Positions 54,673 through 62,836 are shown, numbered from the stretch's first letter. The stretch: DNA of 64,000 nucleotides from Qipengyuania flava (GCF_019448255.1 NZ_CP080410.1:2604001-2668000), one strand, 5' to 3'. Notes: a model not told the origin generated them from the letters alone. Made by a program: numbers and translations.

Positions 54673-55083
54673 GTGGAAATCAGAACGTATCGCGAGACCG
54701 ACTTTGATGGGGTCGATGCGCTCTGGAAGGAGGCGTTCCCGGATGATCCGCCATGGAATCGGGCCGAAAATGCCATAGCGGCCAAGGTATCATTCCAGCC
54801 CGAACTGCTCTTCGTTGCAGTCGACCAGGACGCAATCGTCGGTTCCGTGATGGCTGGCTATGATGGTCATCGTGGCTGGCTCTATGCCGTTGCCGTGCGG
54901 AAAACATTCAGGCGCTCGGGCTTGGGGACGAAACTCGTTCATGTGGGAGAAGACGCCTTGCGTGCCCTAGGGTGTGGCAAGATCAACCTGCAGGTCCGCA
55001 GCACCAACGCAGGGATCGTGCGATTCTACGAAACCCTCGGGTACGAGATCGAAGATCGCATCAGTCTGAGTCGGCGTCTCTAA
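54673..55083 (+). CDS. GNAT family N-acetyltransferase
   Basis: The 136-residue protein has a complete GNAT fold: IRTYRETDFDGVDALW, GWLYAVAVRKTFRRSGLGTK with the acetyl-CoA loop, and INLQVRSTNAGIVRFYETLGYE. The last motif matches YpeA-like GNAT proteins. Substrate unknown. The start is GTG 54673, with CGGAGG six bases upstream. It is convergent with the next gene. Confidence 0.88.
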   Translation: MEIRTYRETDFDGVDALWKEAFPDDPPWNRAENAIAAKVSFQPELLFVAVDQDAIVGSVMAGYDGHRGWLYAVAVRKTFRRSGLGTKLVHVGEDALRALGCGKINLQVRSTNAGIVRFYETLGYEIEDRISLSRRL

Positions 55084-55086
55084 TCC

Positions 55087-55443
55087 TCAAACGTCCTCGC
55101 TCATGTCGAGGTTAAGCTTGACCGTTTCGTGCTCATCCTCGCCTTCGAACTTCTTGAGGAAGTCCTCGATCGGGATCTGCTGGCTCTTGTCGACCATCGG
55201 GTTGTTGTTGGCCATCTCCAGCTCGACCGCCTTCAGCTCATCCGGCGTCATGCGCACGTGGATGTAGGGCACCCAGACCTCGCCGTATTCGGCCTGCTGG
55301 TACCACACGTCGAGGATGTCGTAGGACGCCCAGGCGCCGTTCGGTTCCTTCAGGCGGATGCCTTCACCAATGCGCGGCACGGCCATGGCCTTGATCCGGC
55401 AGACGTCCTGATGCGTTTCGTTCTGTACTTCGATTTCGATCAC
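55087..55443 (-). CDS. Conserved hypothetical acidic protein
   Basis: The protein has about 118 residues and is acidic, with no signal or membrane segment. It begins VIEIEVQNETHQDVCRIKAM and contains a beta-rich middle (ILDVWYQQAEYGEVWVPYIHV). No family was recognised. The GTG at 55443 is a plausible start because the conserved-looking part begins there; the open frame continues to a GTG at 55533. It ends three bases from the convergent GNAT gene. Confidence 0.55.
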   Translation of the reverse strand: MIEIEVQNETHQDVCRIKAMAVPRIGEGIRLKEPNGAWASYDILDVWYQQAEYGEVWVPYIHVRMTPDELKAVELEMANNNPMVDKSQQIPIEDFLKKFEGEDEHETVKLNLDMSEDV

Positions 55444-55684
55444 GTAATGAGGTCCGGCTCGGCATGAAGAAAAAGTCGCGACTGCGGCCTTTATGACAGC
55501 GACGTGTTGAGATCGTTTTAACGATGACGTCACGGTGCCAATGCGGCGTTAAGCCTCCGCTAAGGCGCAGGCGTGCTTGTGCGAGGGCAGCGCATCGCGC
55601 ATGATCGCGCTTCCGGGAAAGGCGTTTGCCCCCAACCGGCCTGGCCAGCCCCTATCGAGACAGCTGCATCCGATTCGCCCGATC

Positions 55685-56494
55685 GTGACCGATCCCGCCC
55701 CGCCTTCACCAAGCCTGCGCCAGCGCTACGACGAGCTGAGCCCCGAGCTTCGCGAGCGCCTGCCGGCAATCGTGCTCGCGCTGGGGATCGAAGCCCTGCT
55801 GCTGCTTATCCTGCTGTCGCTCGGTTCGGTGCAGCGGGAGATCGTCGAGATGCGCGACACGCTGGTCGCCTTCACCGCCCCTTCGCAGGATGAGGCGCAG
55901 GAGGATACGCCGCCGAGCGAGCCGGCTGCCGCGCCGCAGCCGGCGACCGTGCAGCCCGTCACGCCGCCGCAGCCCCCGGTCGACACCGAGACCCCGCCTC
56001 CGGTCACGCCCTCGCCGCCCGCGCGCCCCATTCTGCGCAACAGCTTCTCGCTGGAGAATGTGCCGCAGCCGCCGCGCCCCGCTCCGCGCGCACAGGCGCC
56101 GCAGCAGACCTATGGCCCCGCCTTCACGCCCTCGCCGGGCGATACACCGCGGATTGCGGGATCGGGCCCCAATGGCGAGCCACTCTACGCTGCGCGCTGG
56201 TACCGCCGACCCTATCAGGACGAGCTGGCTGGCTACCTCTCCACCGCTCAGGGCCCTGGCTGGGGCATGATCGATTGCCGCACCGCGCCCGATTTCCGGG
56301 TCGAGGACTGCGTGATCGTGGGGGAAGCCCCGCAGGGGTCAGGGCTGGGCCGGGCCGTGCAGGCGGCGGCCTGGCAGTTCAAGGTCCGGCCACCCCAGCG
56401 CGGCGGCATGCCGCTGGTGGGTGAGTGGGTGCGGATCCGGATCGATTACCGGATCGACCGCATCGAGCAGGCGCAGCAGCGCTTCGGTCAGTAG
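55685..56494 (+). CDS. TonB-like periplasmic energy-transducer protein
   Basis: The protein has about 269 residues, with an N-terminal segment and a membrane helix (AIVLALGIEALLLLILLSL). A long Pro/Thr/Glu-rich periplasmic linker follows (residues about 70-150, with PPQPPVDTETPPPVTPSP) and then a C-terminal domain. Its end AAWQFKVRPPQRGGMPLVGE resembles the A-x-x-W-x-F-x-P pattern of TonB C-terminal domains. A TonB-like role in energising outer-membrane receptors is inferred; no exbB or exbD lies nearby. The start is uncertain: ATG 55601 and TTG 55577 are in frame, none with a clear ribosome site. Confidence 0.68.
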   Translation: MTDPAPPSPSLRQRYDELSPELRERLPAIVLALGIEALLLLILLSLGSVQREIVEMRDTLVAFTAPSQDEAQEDTPPSEPAAAPQPATVQPVTPPQPPVDTETPPPVTPSPPARPILRNSFSLENVPQPPRPAPRAQAPQQTYGPAFTPSPGDTPRIAGSGPNGEPLYAARWYRRPYQDELAGYLSTAQGPGWGMIDCRTAPDFRVEDCVIVGEAPQGSGLGRAVQAAAWQFKVRPPQRGGMPLVGEWVRIRIDYRIDRIEQAQQRFGQ

Positions 56495-56513
56495 CTGAGT
56501 GGCGGCGCGGCGA

Positions 56514-57068
56514 TCAGGCCGCGGTCTTAGCCTTGCGTGCGCTGGCAATGTCGACGACGTCGCCAAGGCCCAGTTCCGTCTTGGGTTCCGCCTTGGTCCC
56601 ATCGGCGCGAACACCAAGGTTGCTGCGGTCGACCAGGTAGAGGTCGCCGGCACCCAGTATGCGGCCATCGTGGCTGAGGATCGAGGTCGGACCAATCGGC
56701 AGGCGATCGCGATCGTCCACCAGGACCGGGTTCTCGACCACTTCGGCGCCGTACTTCTGGCCCCACTGGCGCAGCGCCACCATGGCGGGCAGCAGGTCGA
56801 AGCCCTTGTCCGTCAGGCGGTATTCGATCTTGCGCTTGTCGTCCGCACAGGGGTCACGGCGCAGGATGCCGTGCTCGACCAGCTTGGCGAGGCGGTTGGA
56901 GAGGATGTTGCGGGCAATCCCCAGCTCGCTGAGGAACTCCTCGAAATGATGAAGCCCGTTGAAACTCGCGCGCAGAATCATAAATGACCATCGTTCGCCC
57001 ATGACCTCGAGCGCTTGCGGCAGGCCGCATTCGGTCAGTTCACGGAGCGGTTCGCGGATGTCACCCAT
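56514..57068 (-). CDS. HxlR family transcriptional regulator
   Basis: The 184-residue winged-helix regulator has the HxlR start CGLPQALEVMGERWSFMILR, then FEEFLSELGIARNILSNRLAKLVEHGILRR and YRLTDKGFDLLPAMVALRQWG. The C-terminal 70 residues are extra. HxlR proteins often respond to aldehydes or redox state and usually control a divergent gene. The CC_3452 gene lies divergently, with a palindrome between them, so it is a likely target. Confidence 0.92.
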   Translation of the reverse strand: MGDIREPLRELTECGLPQALEVMGERWSFMILRASFNGLHHFEEFLSELGIARNILSNRLAKLVEHGILRRDPCADDKRKIEYRLTDKGFDLLPAMVALRQWGQKYGAEVVENPVLVDDRDRLPIGPTSILSHDGRILGAGDLYLVDRSNLGVRADGTKAEPKTELGLGDVVDIASARKAKTAA

Positions 57069-57086
57069 AAATTCAGTCCTCTTCTG

Positions 57087-57165
57087 GAAACCTATCTAGC
57101 GAAAAAAACGGCTTTGCCAAATTTTTCGAAAAAAGGGTTGCGCAACGAAACCTATCGTCATAGGT
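57087..57165. promoter_or_regulatory. HxlR operator candidate in the divergent control region
   Basis: GAAACCTATC occurs at 57087 and again at 57147, exactly 60 bases apart. The second copy is followed by an inverted half (ACCTAT-cgtc-ATAGGT at 57150-57165). The surrounding 184 bases between the regulator and the CC_3452 gene are AT-rich and hold both promoters. Confidence 0.5.
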
Positions 57166-57252
57166 AGCGATTCGCAACGGGTTGTTATTTGAAACTCAAT
57201 TGCACGAATGACAAGCCCTGTTGAACAAAATGCAACCAGGAAGGACCTCCCC

Positions 57253-57597
57253 ATGACCCTCTCTCTCCCCCGCTCGGTCAACATTGGTGCCGTCGCAGCC
57301 GCTTTCGCCTACACTTCGCTGACCTTCGGTGCGGCTCTCGCCCCGGTGGCCGCCGAAGCCAAGTCGAGCACCACCTTCTACACCGCCGAACTCGCTCAGC
57401 CGGTCGCTGAAAAGACCACCACCGTCGCTGGCGGCGTGGCCTGGGCCTGCAAGGGCACGACTTGCGTTGCCCAGAAGGGCAGCTCGCGTCCGCTGCGCGT
57501 CTGCCGCGAACTGCAGCGCGAACACGGCGAAATCGCTTCGTTCACCGCCAAGGACCAGGCTCTCGAGTCGGACAAGCTGGCGAAGTGCAACGGCTAA
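57253..57597 (+). CDS. CC_3452 family secreted protein
   Basis: The 114-residue protein has a long signal peptide (VNIGAVAAAFAYTSLTFGAALA) and a mature part with two Cys pairs around WACKGTTCVAQ and VCRELQREHGEIASF. This layout matches the CC_3452 family known from Sphingomonadales and Caulobacterales, whose function is not established. AGGAAGGA precedes the ATG. It faces the HxlR regulator and is followed by a strong terminator. Confidence 0.82.
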   Translation: MTLSLPRSVNIGAVAAAFAYTSLTFGAALAPVAAEAKSSTTFYTAELAQPVAEKTTTVAGGVAWACKGTTCVAQKGSSRPLRVCRELQREHGEIASFTAKDQALESDKLAKCNG

Positions 57598-57641
57598 CCC
57601 GTTCCAACCCCCACCCCTCTCCATCGGGTGGCTAAAACTCG

Positions 57642-57674
57642 GGCCTCGGCGAAACCCTCGCCGGGGCCTTTTTT
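57642..57674 (+). terminator. Rho-independent terminator of the CC_3452 gene
   Basis: The stem GGCCTCGGCGA pairs with TCGCCGGGGCC (one G-T pair) around a four- to five-base loop and is followed by seven T. It overlaps the stop codon of the convergent HAD gene by two bases. Confidence 0.88.
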
Positions 57675-58278
57675 ATAGGAGGCCCCGTTCTAGCAGGTCA
57701 GCTTCGAGAGCGGGCGCATCGGCAAAGTGATGCGCGTGCCAGCCGCGTGACGCGGCCGCGTCCACATTTGCCTTGTTGTCATCGATGAACAGCATGGCTT
57801 CACCCGGAAGGCCAAAGCGCTCCTCCGCCAGCGCGAAGATTGCGGGGTCGGGCTTGGCCAGCTTCTCTTCCCCCGACACCACGATATCGCGGAACCGGTC
57901 GAAGATTGGCGCCGTCGGGCGGAACCCCGCCCAGAACTCTGCCCCAAAATTGGTTATGGCAAACAGCGGCACACCGCGCGCGTCAAGCCGTTCGACGAGC
58001 GACAGGCTGCCCGGCACCGGTCCGGGAATCGTTTCATTGAAGCGCGTCTGGTAGGCGCGCAGCTCCTCTTCGAACTTGGGGTAAAGCGCGATGCGTTCGG
58101 GGACCATGTCATCAAGCGCGCGCCCGCGATCATGCTCAAAATGCCACTCTTCGGTGATCACCTCGCCCAGTACGCGTTCCAGCCGTGCAGGATCGGTCAC
58201 GATCTTTTCGAACAGGTGCCCGAGGTGCCATTGGTAGAGAACACGCCCGACATCGAAGACGACAGCTTGAACCGGCAT
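57673..58278 (-). CDS. HAD family hydrolase (haloacid dehalogenase-like)
   Basis: The 201-residue HAD phosphatase-like enzyme has an altered motif I: VVFDVGRVLYQW, where the second Asp of the usual DxDxT is replaced (DVGRV, as in the YihX/epoxide-hydrolase-N group). Motif II is FAITNFG, the motif III Lys is in GEEKLAKPDPAIF, and motif IV is LFIDDNKANVDAA. This fits the HAD-IA, variant 3 group. Substrate unknown. The ATG 58278 has GGAGTGACC upstream. It follows rpmJ by about 90 bases on the same strand. Confidence 0.9.
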   Translation of the reverse strand: MPVQAVVFDVGRVLYQWHLGHLFEKIVTDPARLERVLGEVITEEWHFEHDRGRALDDMVPERIALYPKFEEELRAYQTRFNETIPGPVPGSLSLVERLDARGVPLFAITNFGAEFWAGFRPTAPIFDRFRDIVVSGEEKLAKPDPAIFALAEERFGLPGEAMLFIDDNKANVDAAASRGWHAHHFADAPALEADLLERGLL

Positions 58279-58298
58279 CAGGTCACTCCAAACACGAA

Positions 58299-58328
58299 CG
58301 GCCCGCACTCCTCATCGGAGCCGGGCCG
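58299..58328 (-). terminator. Probable rpmJ terminator
   Basis: The stem CGGCCCG pairs with CGGGCCG, with an inner CTCC/GGAG pairing, between the rpmJ stop and the HAD start. On the minus strand it is followed by TTCGTGTTTG, a weak T-rich tail. Confidence 0.45.
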
Positions 58329-58367
58329 GTCGAACAACGCTTCCGCCGAAAGCCGGCGGAGCCGCAA

Positions 58368-58493
58368 TTAGCCCTGGCGGGCCTTGAAGCGACGGTTGGT
58401 CTTGTTGATGACGTAGGTGCGCCCGCGGCGGCGGATGACGCGGCAATCGCGATGGCGGCCCTTGAGCGACTTGAGGCTGTTACGGATCTTCAT
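58368..58493 (-). CDS. rpmJ: 50S ribosomal protein L36 (alternative, zinc-free type)
   Basis: This 41-residue basic protein, [20 protein letters not shown] and onward ending FKARQG, is a full L36. It has one Cys (RDCRVI) instead of the four-ligand zinc site, so it is the zinc-independent, YkgO-like form common in alphaproteobacteria. It binds the 23S rRNA in the large subunit. It is short enough to be missed by length-filtered ORF lists. Confidence 0.95.
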   Translation of the reverse strand: MKIRNSLKSLKGRHRDCRVIRRRGRTYVINKTNRRFKARQG

Positions 58494-58694
58494 GATGTCT
58501 CTCGTCAAATAAATACGCGCCGGAAATGGTGTTCCGACGCGCCGAAATCAAGCGGCCCGATAACCGCAGGGGGGGATTCGGTCAACTTCTTTTGCGCGCG
58601 GGAAGCGCTTCCGCGCTTCCCTTGGCTGTTCCATCCCACTCCCCCACCCGGAGTCTTTGATGCGTGCGCAATCGACATCCGTCGATAGCTTGCG

Positions 58695-58777
58695 GCGGCA
58701 CCAGCCCACGCCCCCACCCGGCCACCCATAGAATACCGTGCCGTGGGTGGCCGGGTGGGGGCGTGGGCTGGTGCCGC
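58695..58777. repeat. 34-bp perfect inverted repeat with 15-base loop
   Basis: Left arm 58695-58728 (starting GCGGCACCAGCCCACG) is the exact reverse complement of right arm 58744-58777 (ending CGTGGGCTGGTGCCGC). The loop is 15 bases. The arms are extremely GC-rich and would form a very stable cruciform or RNA hairpin. There is no transposase gene nearby. It may be a MITE-like or REP-like element or part of the HIT-gene 3' end. Confidence 0.85.
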
Positions 58778-58779
58778 AA

Positions 58780-58801
58780 GGTCAGGACTGATGTCCTGAC
58801 C
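58780..58801. repeat. 9-bp hairpin next to the large inverted repeat
   Basis: GGTCAGGAC and GTCCTGACC flank a TGAT loop. It lies 13 bases past the HIT-gene stop codon on the minus strand, where it would end that transcript, but has no T-run. Confidence 0.55.
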
Positions 58802-58813
58802 GCACCAGACAAA

Positions 58814-59194
58814 TCACCTCTTCCAGATCATCGGCCCCAGCGGCTGGCCGCCAAAAATATGCACGTGCAGGTGCGGGACTTCCTGCCCGCCGTGCTGGCC
58901 GATGTTTGCCATCATGCGGTAGCCGGGTTCGACCAGCCCTTTCTCGCGCGCCACCGTGCCAACGGCGCGAACGAAGCCGGCGATTTCCTCCGCGCTCGCC
59001 TTTTCGCTGAAGTCGTCCCAGCTGACGTAGCGGCCCTTCGGGATCACCAGCGTGTGCACTTCGGCCTGCGGGTTGATGTCCTCGAAAGCATAGGCCCACT
59101 CGTCCTCGTAAACCTTGGTCGAGGGGATCTCGCCGCGCAGGATCTTGGCGAAGATGTTGGCATCGTCATAGGGCTGGGTCGGATCGATCGGCAT
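58814..59194 (-). CDS. HIT family protein (histidine triad nucleotide-binding)
   Basis: The 126-residue protein has the HIT motif HLHVHIFGG near the C terminus and the conserved FAKILRGEIPSTKVYED and INPQAEVHTLVIPK segments, placing it in the HINT group that hydrolyses AMP-linked phosphoramidates. It is the last gene of the his operon, three bases after hisE. Confidence 0.94.
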   Translation of the reverse strand: MPIDPTQPYDDANIFAKILRGEIPSTKVYEDEWAYAFEDINPQAEVHTLVIPKGRYVSWDDFSEKASAEEIAGFVRAVGTVAREKGLVEPGYRMMANIGQHGGQEVPHLHVHIFGGQPLGPMIWKR

Positions 59195-59197
59195 GGG

Positions 59198-59521
59198 TCA
59201 GTCCTCCTTGGCGTCGCGGCTGGCTTTCTCGGCAATGCCCGAAACGCCCTCGCGGCGGTCGAGTTCGGCCAGCACATCGGCAAAACCGATATCGCGGGCG
59301 TTCAGCGCCACCATGAGGTGAAAGAGGATATCGGCCGCTTCGCCGACCAGCTCCTCGTCGCTGCCGGAAAGCGCCGCGATGGAAGCTTCCACGCCTTCTT
59401 CGCCAAGCTTGCGCGCGATCTGCGGCAGGCCCTTGGCGTGGAGGCTCGCAACATAGCTCTGCGACGGGTCGGCCTCGCGGCGCTGCGCGATGGTGGTCTC
59501 GAGACGGGTAAGCGTGTCCAT
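59198..59521 (-). CDS. hisE: Phosphoribosyl-ATP pyrophosphatase
   Basis: The 107-residue enzyme catalyses the second step of histidine synthesis. It has the helical MazG-like motif: SYVASLHAKGLPQIARKLGEEGVEA (with EExxE-type acidic residues) and GEAADILFHLMVALNARDI (the ADxxxH pair). HisI is a separate gene not seen here. It is downstream of hisF, with a small ORF between. Confidence 0.94.
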   Translation of the reverse strand: MDTLTRLETTIAQRREADPSQSYVASLHAKGLPQIARKLGEEGVEASIAALSGSDEELVGEAADILFHLMVALNARDIGFADVLAELDRREGVSGIAEKASRDAKED

Positions 59522-59555
59522 GGAAAGGCCCTATGCACGGCCCCCGCGCGCAGCG

Positions 59556-59717
59556 TCAATCGGAGTTGCGCCCCATCAGGAAGCGCCCGACGATCACACC
59601 CGCCAGAGCAACGACCATAAGAGTAAGCGTCGTCGGTTCGATAAGGCGCGCGGCAAGGCCAGCCGGGCCACCGAGATCCGCGAATTGCGCGGCCAGGGAA
59701 ATGATCTGGCTGGACAT
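59556..59717 (-). CDS. Hypothetical small membrane protein in the his operon
   Basis: A 53-residue ORF starts MSSQIISLAAQFADLGGPAG and has one hydrophobic helix (LTLMVVALAGVIVGRFLMG) near the C terminus. It lies between hisF and hisE on the same strand, with a GGGAG about 16 bases before its ATG. It was found by reading the sequence since it is short. No family was recognised. Expression is not proven. Confidence 0.5.
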   Translation of the reverse strand: MSSQIISLAAQFADLGGPAGLAARLIEPTTLTLMVVALAGVIVGRFLMGRNSD

Positions 59718-59768
59718 GGGACGCGTTTACCAACTCCCATGCTGCATTGCCGCGAAAGCGAAGCGCCT

Positions 59769-59783
59769 GTCCCGTGGCGGGAC
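59769..59783. repeat. Short hairpin between hisF and the small ORF
   Basis: GTCCCG and CGGGAC flank TGG. It lies nine bases past the hisF stop and could attenuate or separate the downstream cistrons. There is no T-run. Confidence 0.4.
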
Positions 59784-59791
59784 GGTACCCC

Positions 59792-60562
59792 TCACCCCCT
59801 TGCGGGAAGGCCCGCAGCTCTCAGCGCGGCATGCGCCTCGGCAATGGTGTGGTCGCCGAAATGGAAGATCGAGGCGGCGAGAACCGCGCTGGCGTTGCCG
59901 CGCGTCACCCCTTCGACGAGGTGGTCGAGCGTGCCCACGCCGCCGCTGGCGATGACCGGGACCGAAACCGCATCCGCAATCGCCCGGGTCAGGTCGACGT
60001 CGTAGCCATCGCGCGTGCCATCACCATCCATGCTGGTGACCAGCAATTCGCCCGCGCCCAGTTCAGCGAGGCGAATAGCGTGCTCGACCGCGTCGATACC
60101 GGTCGGCTTGCGGCCGCCATGGGTGAAGATTTCCCACCCGCGCACCGCGCCACTGGTCGACGCGCGCGCATCGACGCTGGCGACGACGCATTGGCTACCG
60201 AACTTCTCCGCGATCTCGCGCACCAGTTCGGGCCGGGAAACAGCCGCCGAATTGATCGCCACCTTGTCCGCACCTGCCAGCAACAGCGCGCGCGCATCTT
60301 CGACGCTGCGCACCCCGCCGCCAACGGTCAGCGGCATGAAGCAGACCTCAGCGGTGCGCCGCACCATGTCGAGCAGCGTCCCGCGCCCTTCGTGGCTCGC
60401 CGAAATGTCGAGGAAGCACAGCTCGTCAGCGCCTGCGGCGTCATAGGCCTGCGCCTGCTCCACCGGATCGCCCGCATCGCGCAGGTCGACGAAGTTGACG
60501 CCCTTCACCACGCGCCCGTCGGCAACGTCGAGGCAGGGGATGACACGGATACGGACGGTCAT
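59792..60562 (-). CDS. hisF: Imidazole glycerol phosphate synthase cyclase subunit
   Basis: The 256-residue TIM barrel has the N-terminal catalytic Asp in [19 protein letters not shown], the second catalytic Asp in [13 protein letters not shown], and phosphate loops [11 protein letters not shown] and [13 protein letters not shown]. With HisH it makes imidazole glycerol phosphate and AICAR. It follows the small ORF after hisA by 37 bases. Confidence 0.96.
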   Translation of the reverse strand: MTVRIRVIPCLDVADGRVVKGVNFVDLRDAGDPVEQAQAYDAAGADELCFLDISASHEGRGTLLDMVRRTAEVCFMPLTVGGGVRSVEDARALLLAGADKVAINSAAVSRPELVREIAEKFGSQCVVASVDARASTSGAVRGWEIFTHGGRKPTGIDAVEHAIRLAELGAGELLVTSMDGDGTRDGYDVDLTRAIADAVSVPVIASGGVGTLDHLVEGVTRGNASAVLAASIFHFGDHTIAEAHAALRAAGLPARG

Positions 60563-60599
60563 GGGCTAACCAACGCAGTCAATGAGTAGGAACCAGCAA

Positions 60600-60788
60600 C
60601 TACAAGACAAAAGGAATTCCAAGCTGTCGCCAGCCAAAAAATGCATGCGGGCTATTCGCCCGTTCGAAGCTTTTCTCTCGAAACCCCGTCGGCCACAGCG
60701 GCATCATCTGCTGCTTCCTAAATCCATCGAATAAAAGAAAGAGGAGGTATCCCGCCATAGCCACTGAAATGATGGCGAGCCAATTCAC
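60600..60788 (-). CDS. Hypothetical small membrane protein coupled to hisA
   Basis: The 62-residue ORF starts with GTG 60788, overlapping the hisA stop codon (GTGA). It has one hydrophobic helix (WLAIISVAMAGYLLFLLF) and then a basic tail with RKQQMMPLWPTGFREK and SPHAFFGWRQLG. The base composition is visibly lower in GC than hisA and hisF around it, suggesting insertion into the operon. No family was recognised. Confidence 0.6.
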   Translation of the reverse strand: MNWLAIISVAMAGYLLFLLFDGFRKQQMMPLWPTGFREKSFERANSPHAFFGWRQLGIPFVL

Positions 60789-61513
60789 GACCTTTCCGCC
60801 AATTTCAACGCCGCGGCCAGATCCAGCCGTCCGTCATAAAGCGCCCGGCCCGTAATCACGCCCTCGATCCCCTCGTGCGCGGCTTTGGCGAGCGCTTCGA
60901 TATCCTCGATCCCCGCGACACCGCCGCTGGCGATGACCGGAATGTCGACTTGCTGCGCGAGACCCACCGTCGCTTCGAGGTTTACGCCCTTGAGCAGACC
61001 GTCGCGGCCAATGTCGGTGAACAGCAGGCTGGCAACGCCCGCGTCTTCGAACCGGCGGGCCAAGTCGATCACCGGCACGTCCGACACATCGGCCCAGCCC
61101 TCGGTCGCCACCATGCCGTCCTTGGCATCGACCGCTACGACGACGCCGCCGGGATAGGCGCGCGCCATGTCCTTCACGAACTCGGGATCCTTGAGCGCCG
61201 CCGAGCCCATGACGACGCGCGCCACGCCCGCCTCGAACCAGCCCTCGACGTCCTCGCGTTTGCGGATGCCGCCGCCCAGCTGGACGCGGCCCGGGAAGGC
61301 GGCGACGATTGCCTCGACCGCTTCACGGTTGCGGGCGGACCCTGCGAACGAGCCGTCGAGGTCCACGACATGCAGGTGATCGGCACCGGCTTCGGCAAAC
61401 AGCTTTGCCTGCGCGGCGGGATCGTCGCCGTAGACGGTGGCGCGGTCCATATCGCCTTCCGCCAGGCGCACGACTTCGCCGCCTTTGAGGTCGATTGCCG
61501 GAAAGACGATCAA
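60785..61513 (-). CDS. hisA: ProFAR isomerase (HisA)
   Basis: The 242-residue TIM barrel has the catalytic Asp in VFPAIDLKGGEVVRL and the second Asp in LFTDIGRDGLLKGVN. Phosphate loops VQLGGGIRKREDVE and IASGGVAGIEDIEAL are present. It isomerises ProFAR to PRFAR. The start is most likely TTG 61513, which overlaps the hisH stop codon (TTGA) and has GGAG about eight bases upstream; GTG 61522 is the alternative but has no spaced ribosome site. Confidence 0.94.
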   Translation of the reverse strand: MIVFPAIDLKGGEVVRLAEGDMDRATVYGDDPAAQAKLFAEAGADHLHVVDLDGSFAGSARNREAVEAIVAAFPGRVQLGGGIRKREDVEGWFEAGVARVVMGSAALKDPEFVKDMARAYPGGVVVAVDAKDGMVATEGWADVSDVPVIDLARRFEDAGVASLLFTDIGRDGLLKGVNLEATVGLAQQVDIPVIASGGVAGIEDIEALAKAAHEGIEGVITGRALYDGRLDLAAALKLAERS

Positions 61514-62136
61514 GGTTTCCACTCCAGGAATTTGCTCATGAGATCGAGCCCGTAGGCCTGGCTCTTCTCCGGGTGAAACTGCACACCCACCAGATTGTCG
61601 CGGCCGATCGCGGCCACCATCCCGCCGCCATGGTCGGTCATGGCGAGTACGTCCTCGTGGTGGCGCACCTTGAAGTGGTAGGAGTGGAGGAAATAGGCCT
61701 CGCCCTCGACCACAACTTCGTGCCCGCGCGCGTGCGGCATGGGGGCGACATCGTTCCAGCCCATGTGCGGAACCTTCACAGTCGTATCGGTCGGCTCGAT
61801 CAGGCGCACGGTCCCGTCGATCCAGCCGAGCCCGGCCGTCTCGCCATGCTCGAGCCCGCGCGTCGCAAGCAATTGCATGCCCACACAGATACCGAGGAAG
61901 GGCGCACCGCCGACGAAGACGCGCTCGTGCATCGCCTCGATCACGCCCTTCTCCGCCCGCAGCCCCTCCGCACAGGCTTTGAACGAACCGACGCCGGGGA
62001 GAACGATCCTGTCTGCTGCGCGCACCACGTCGGGATCAGCGGTGACCTTGACCTGGGCACCGACCTTGCGCAGCGCGTTCTCGACCGAGTGGAGGTTACC
62101 GGCCCCGTAGTCGATCAGGGCCACGACTTCACCCAC
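61510..62136 (-). CDS. hisH: Imidazole glycerol phosphate synthase amidotransferase subunit
   Basis: The 208-residue class I glutamine amidotransferase has the oxyanion region [16 protein letters not shown], the catalytic Cys in [12 protein letters not shown], and the His-Glu pair in [13 protein letters not shown]. It supplies ammonia to HisF. GTG 62136 (with AAGGGG upstream) overlaps the end of hisB by eight bases; GTG 62124 is an alternative. Confidence 0.95.
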   Translation of the reverse strand: MGEVVALIDYGAGNLHSVENALRKVGAQVKVTADPDVVRAADRIVLPGVGSFKACAEGLRAEKGVIEAMHERVFVGGAPFLGICVGMQLLATRGLEHGETAGLGWIDGTVRLIEPTDTTVKVPHMGWNDVAPMPHARGHEVVVEGEAYFLHSYHFKVRHHEDVLAMTDHGGGMVAAIGRDNLVGVQFHPEKSQAYGLDLMSKFLEWKP

Positions 62137-62722
62137 CGAGCTGCCCCTTGGTGCTGGGAATTGCCCCGCCCTTGCGCGGGTCGATCTCGCAGGCGATCCG
62201 CATCGCGCGGGCGAAGCCCTTGTAGATGCTCTCGCAAATGTGGTGGTTGTTGGTGCCGTAGAGCAGCTCGATATGCAGCGTGAGGCCACAGGTCTGCGCG
62301 ACCGAGTGGAACCAGTGCTCGATCAGCTCGGTGTCCCATTCGCCGAGCTTTTCCTGGCTGAAGCCCGCCTTCCATACGAAATAGGGGCGCCCCGAAATGT
62401 CGAGCGCCACGCGTGCGAGCGTTTCGTCCATGGGCGAATAGGCGCTGCCGTAGCGCGCGATCCCGCCCTTGTCGCCGAGCGCCTGCGAAAGCGCCTGCCC
62501 CAGCGCAAGCGCGCTGTCTTCGGTCGTGTGGTGCTGGTCGACATGCAGGTCGCCATCGACTTTCATCGTCACGTCGATCAGCGAATGCTTGGAGAACTGT
62601 TCGACCATATGGTCGAGAAAGCCGATGCCGGTGGAGACATCATATGTGCCCGTCCCGTCGAGATTGACCTCGACCAGGATCTTGGTTTCCGCAGTGTTTC
62701 GCTCGATACGGCCTGTACGCAT
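62129..62722 (-). CDS. hisB: Imidazoleglycerol-phosphate dehydratase
   Basis: The 197-residue monofunctional enzyme has the manganese-site motifs [33 protein letters not shown] and the C-terminal [17 protein letters not shown]. It is not fused to HisB-N phosphatase. ATG 62722 starts [15 protein letters not shown]; the frame upstream is noncoding. It is the first gene of the his operon, divergent from sspB. Confidence 0.95.
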   Translation of the reverse strand: MRTGRIERNTAETKILVEVNLDGTGTYDVSTGIGFLDHMVEQFSKHSLIDVTMKVDGDLHVDQHHTTEDSALALGQALSQALGDKGGIARYGSAYSPMDETLARVALDISGRPYFVWKAGFSQEKLGEWDTELIEHWFHSVAQTCGLTLHIELLYGTNNHHICESIYKGFARAMRIACEIDPRKGGAIPSTKGQLGG

Positions 62723-62836
62723 GGCTGCCCCGCTAGAGGGCGAGCGCCGAGCGTGCAAGAAATTGCGCCTTCGTGCAGGGTAAAGCCGCACTTAAAGCGC
62801 TTGACCCCGCAAGCCCGCACCGCCACCTAGCGGGGC

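Larger units (their letters stand above)
58494..58813. other. Intergenic region with repeats
   Basis: This 320-base gap between rpmJ and the HIT gene contains no supported gene. It holds the 34-bp inverted repeat and a smaller hairpin, listed separately, and an extra CCCCCACCCGG copy at 58641. The rpmJ promoter must lie at its left end; the rest looks like a repeat element. Confidence 0.7.

Noticed and set aside
58132..58688. Plus-strand ORFs over rpmJ and the HAD gene
   Set aside because: They are antisense to a clear L36 gene and to the HAD start and lack ribosome sites.
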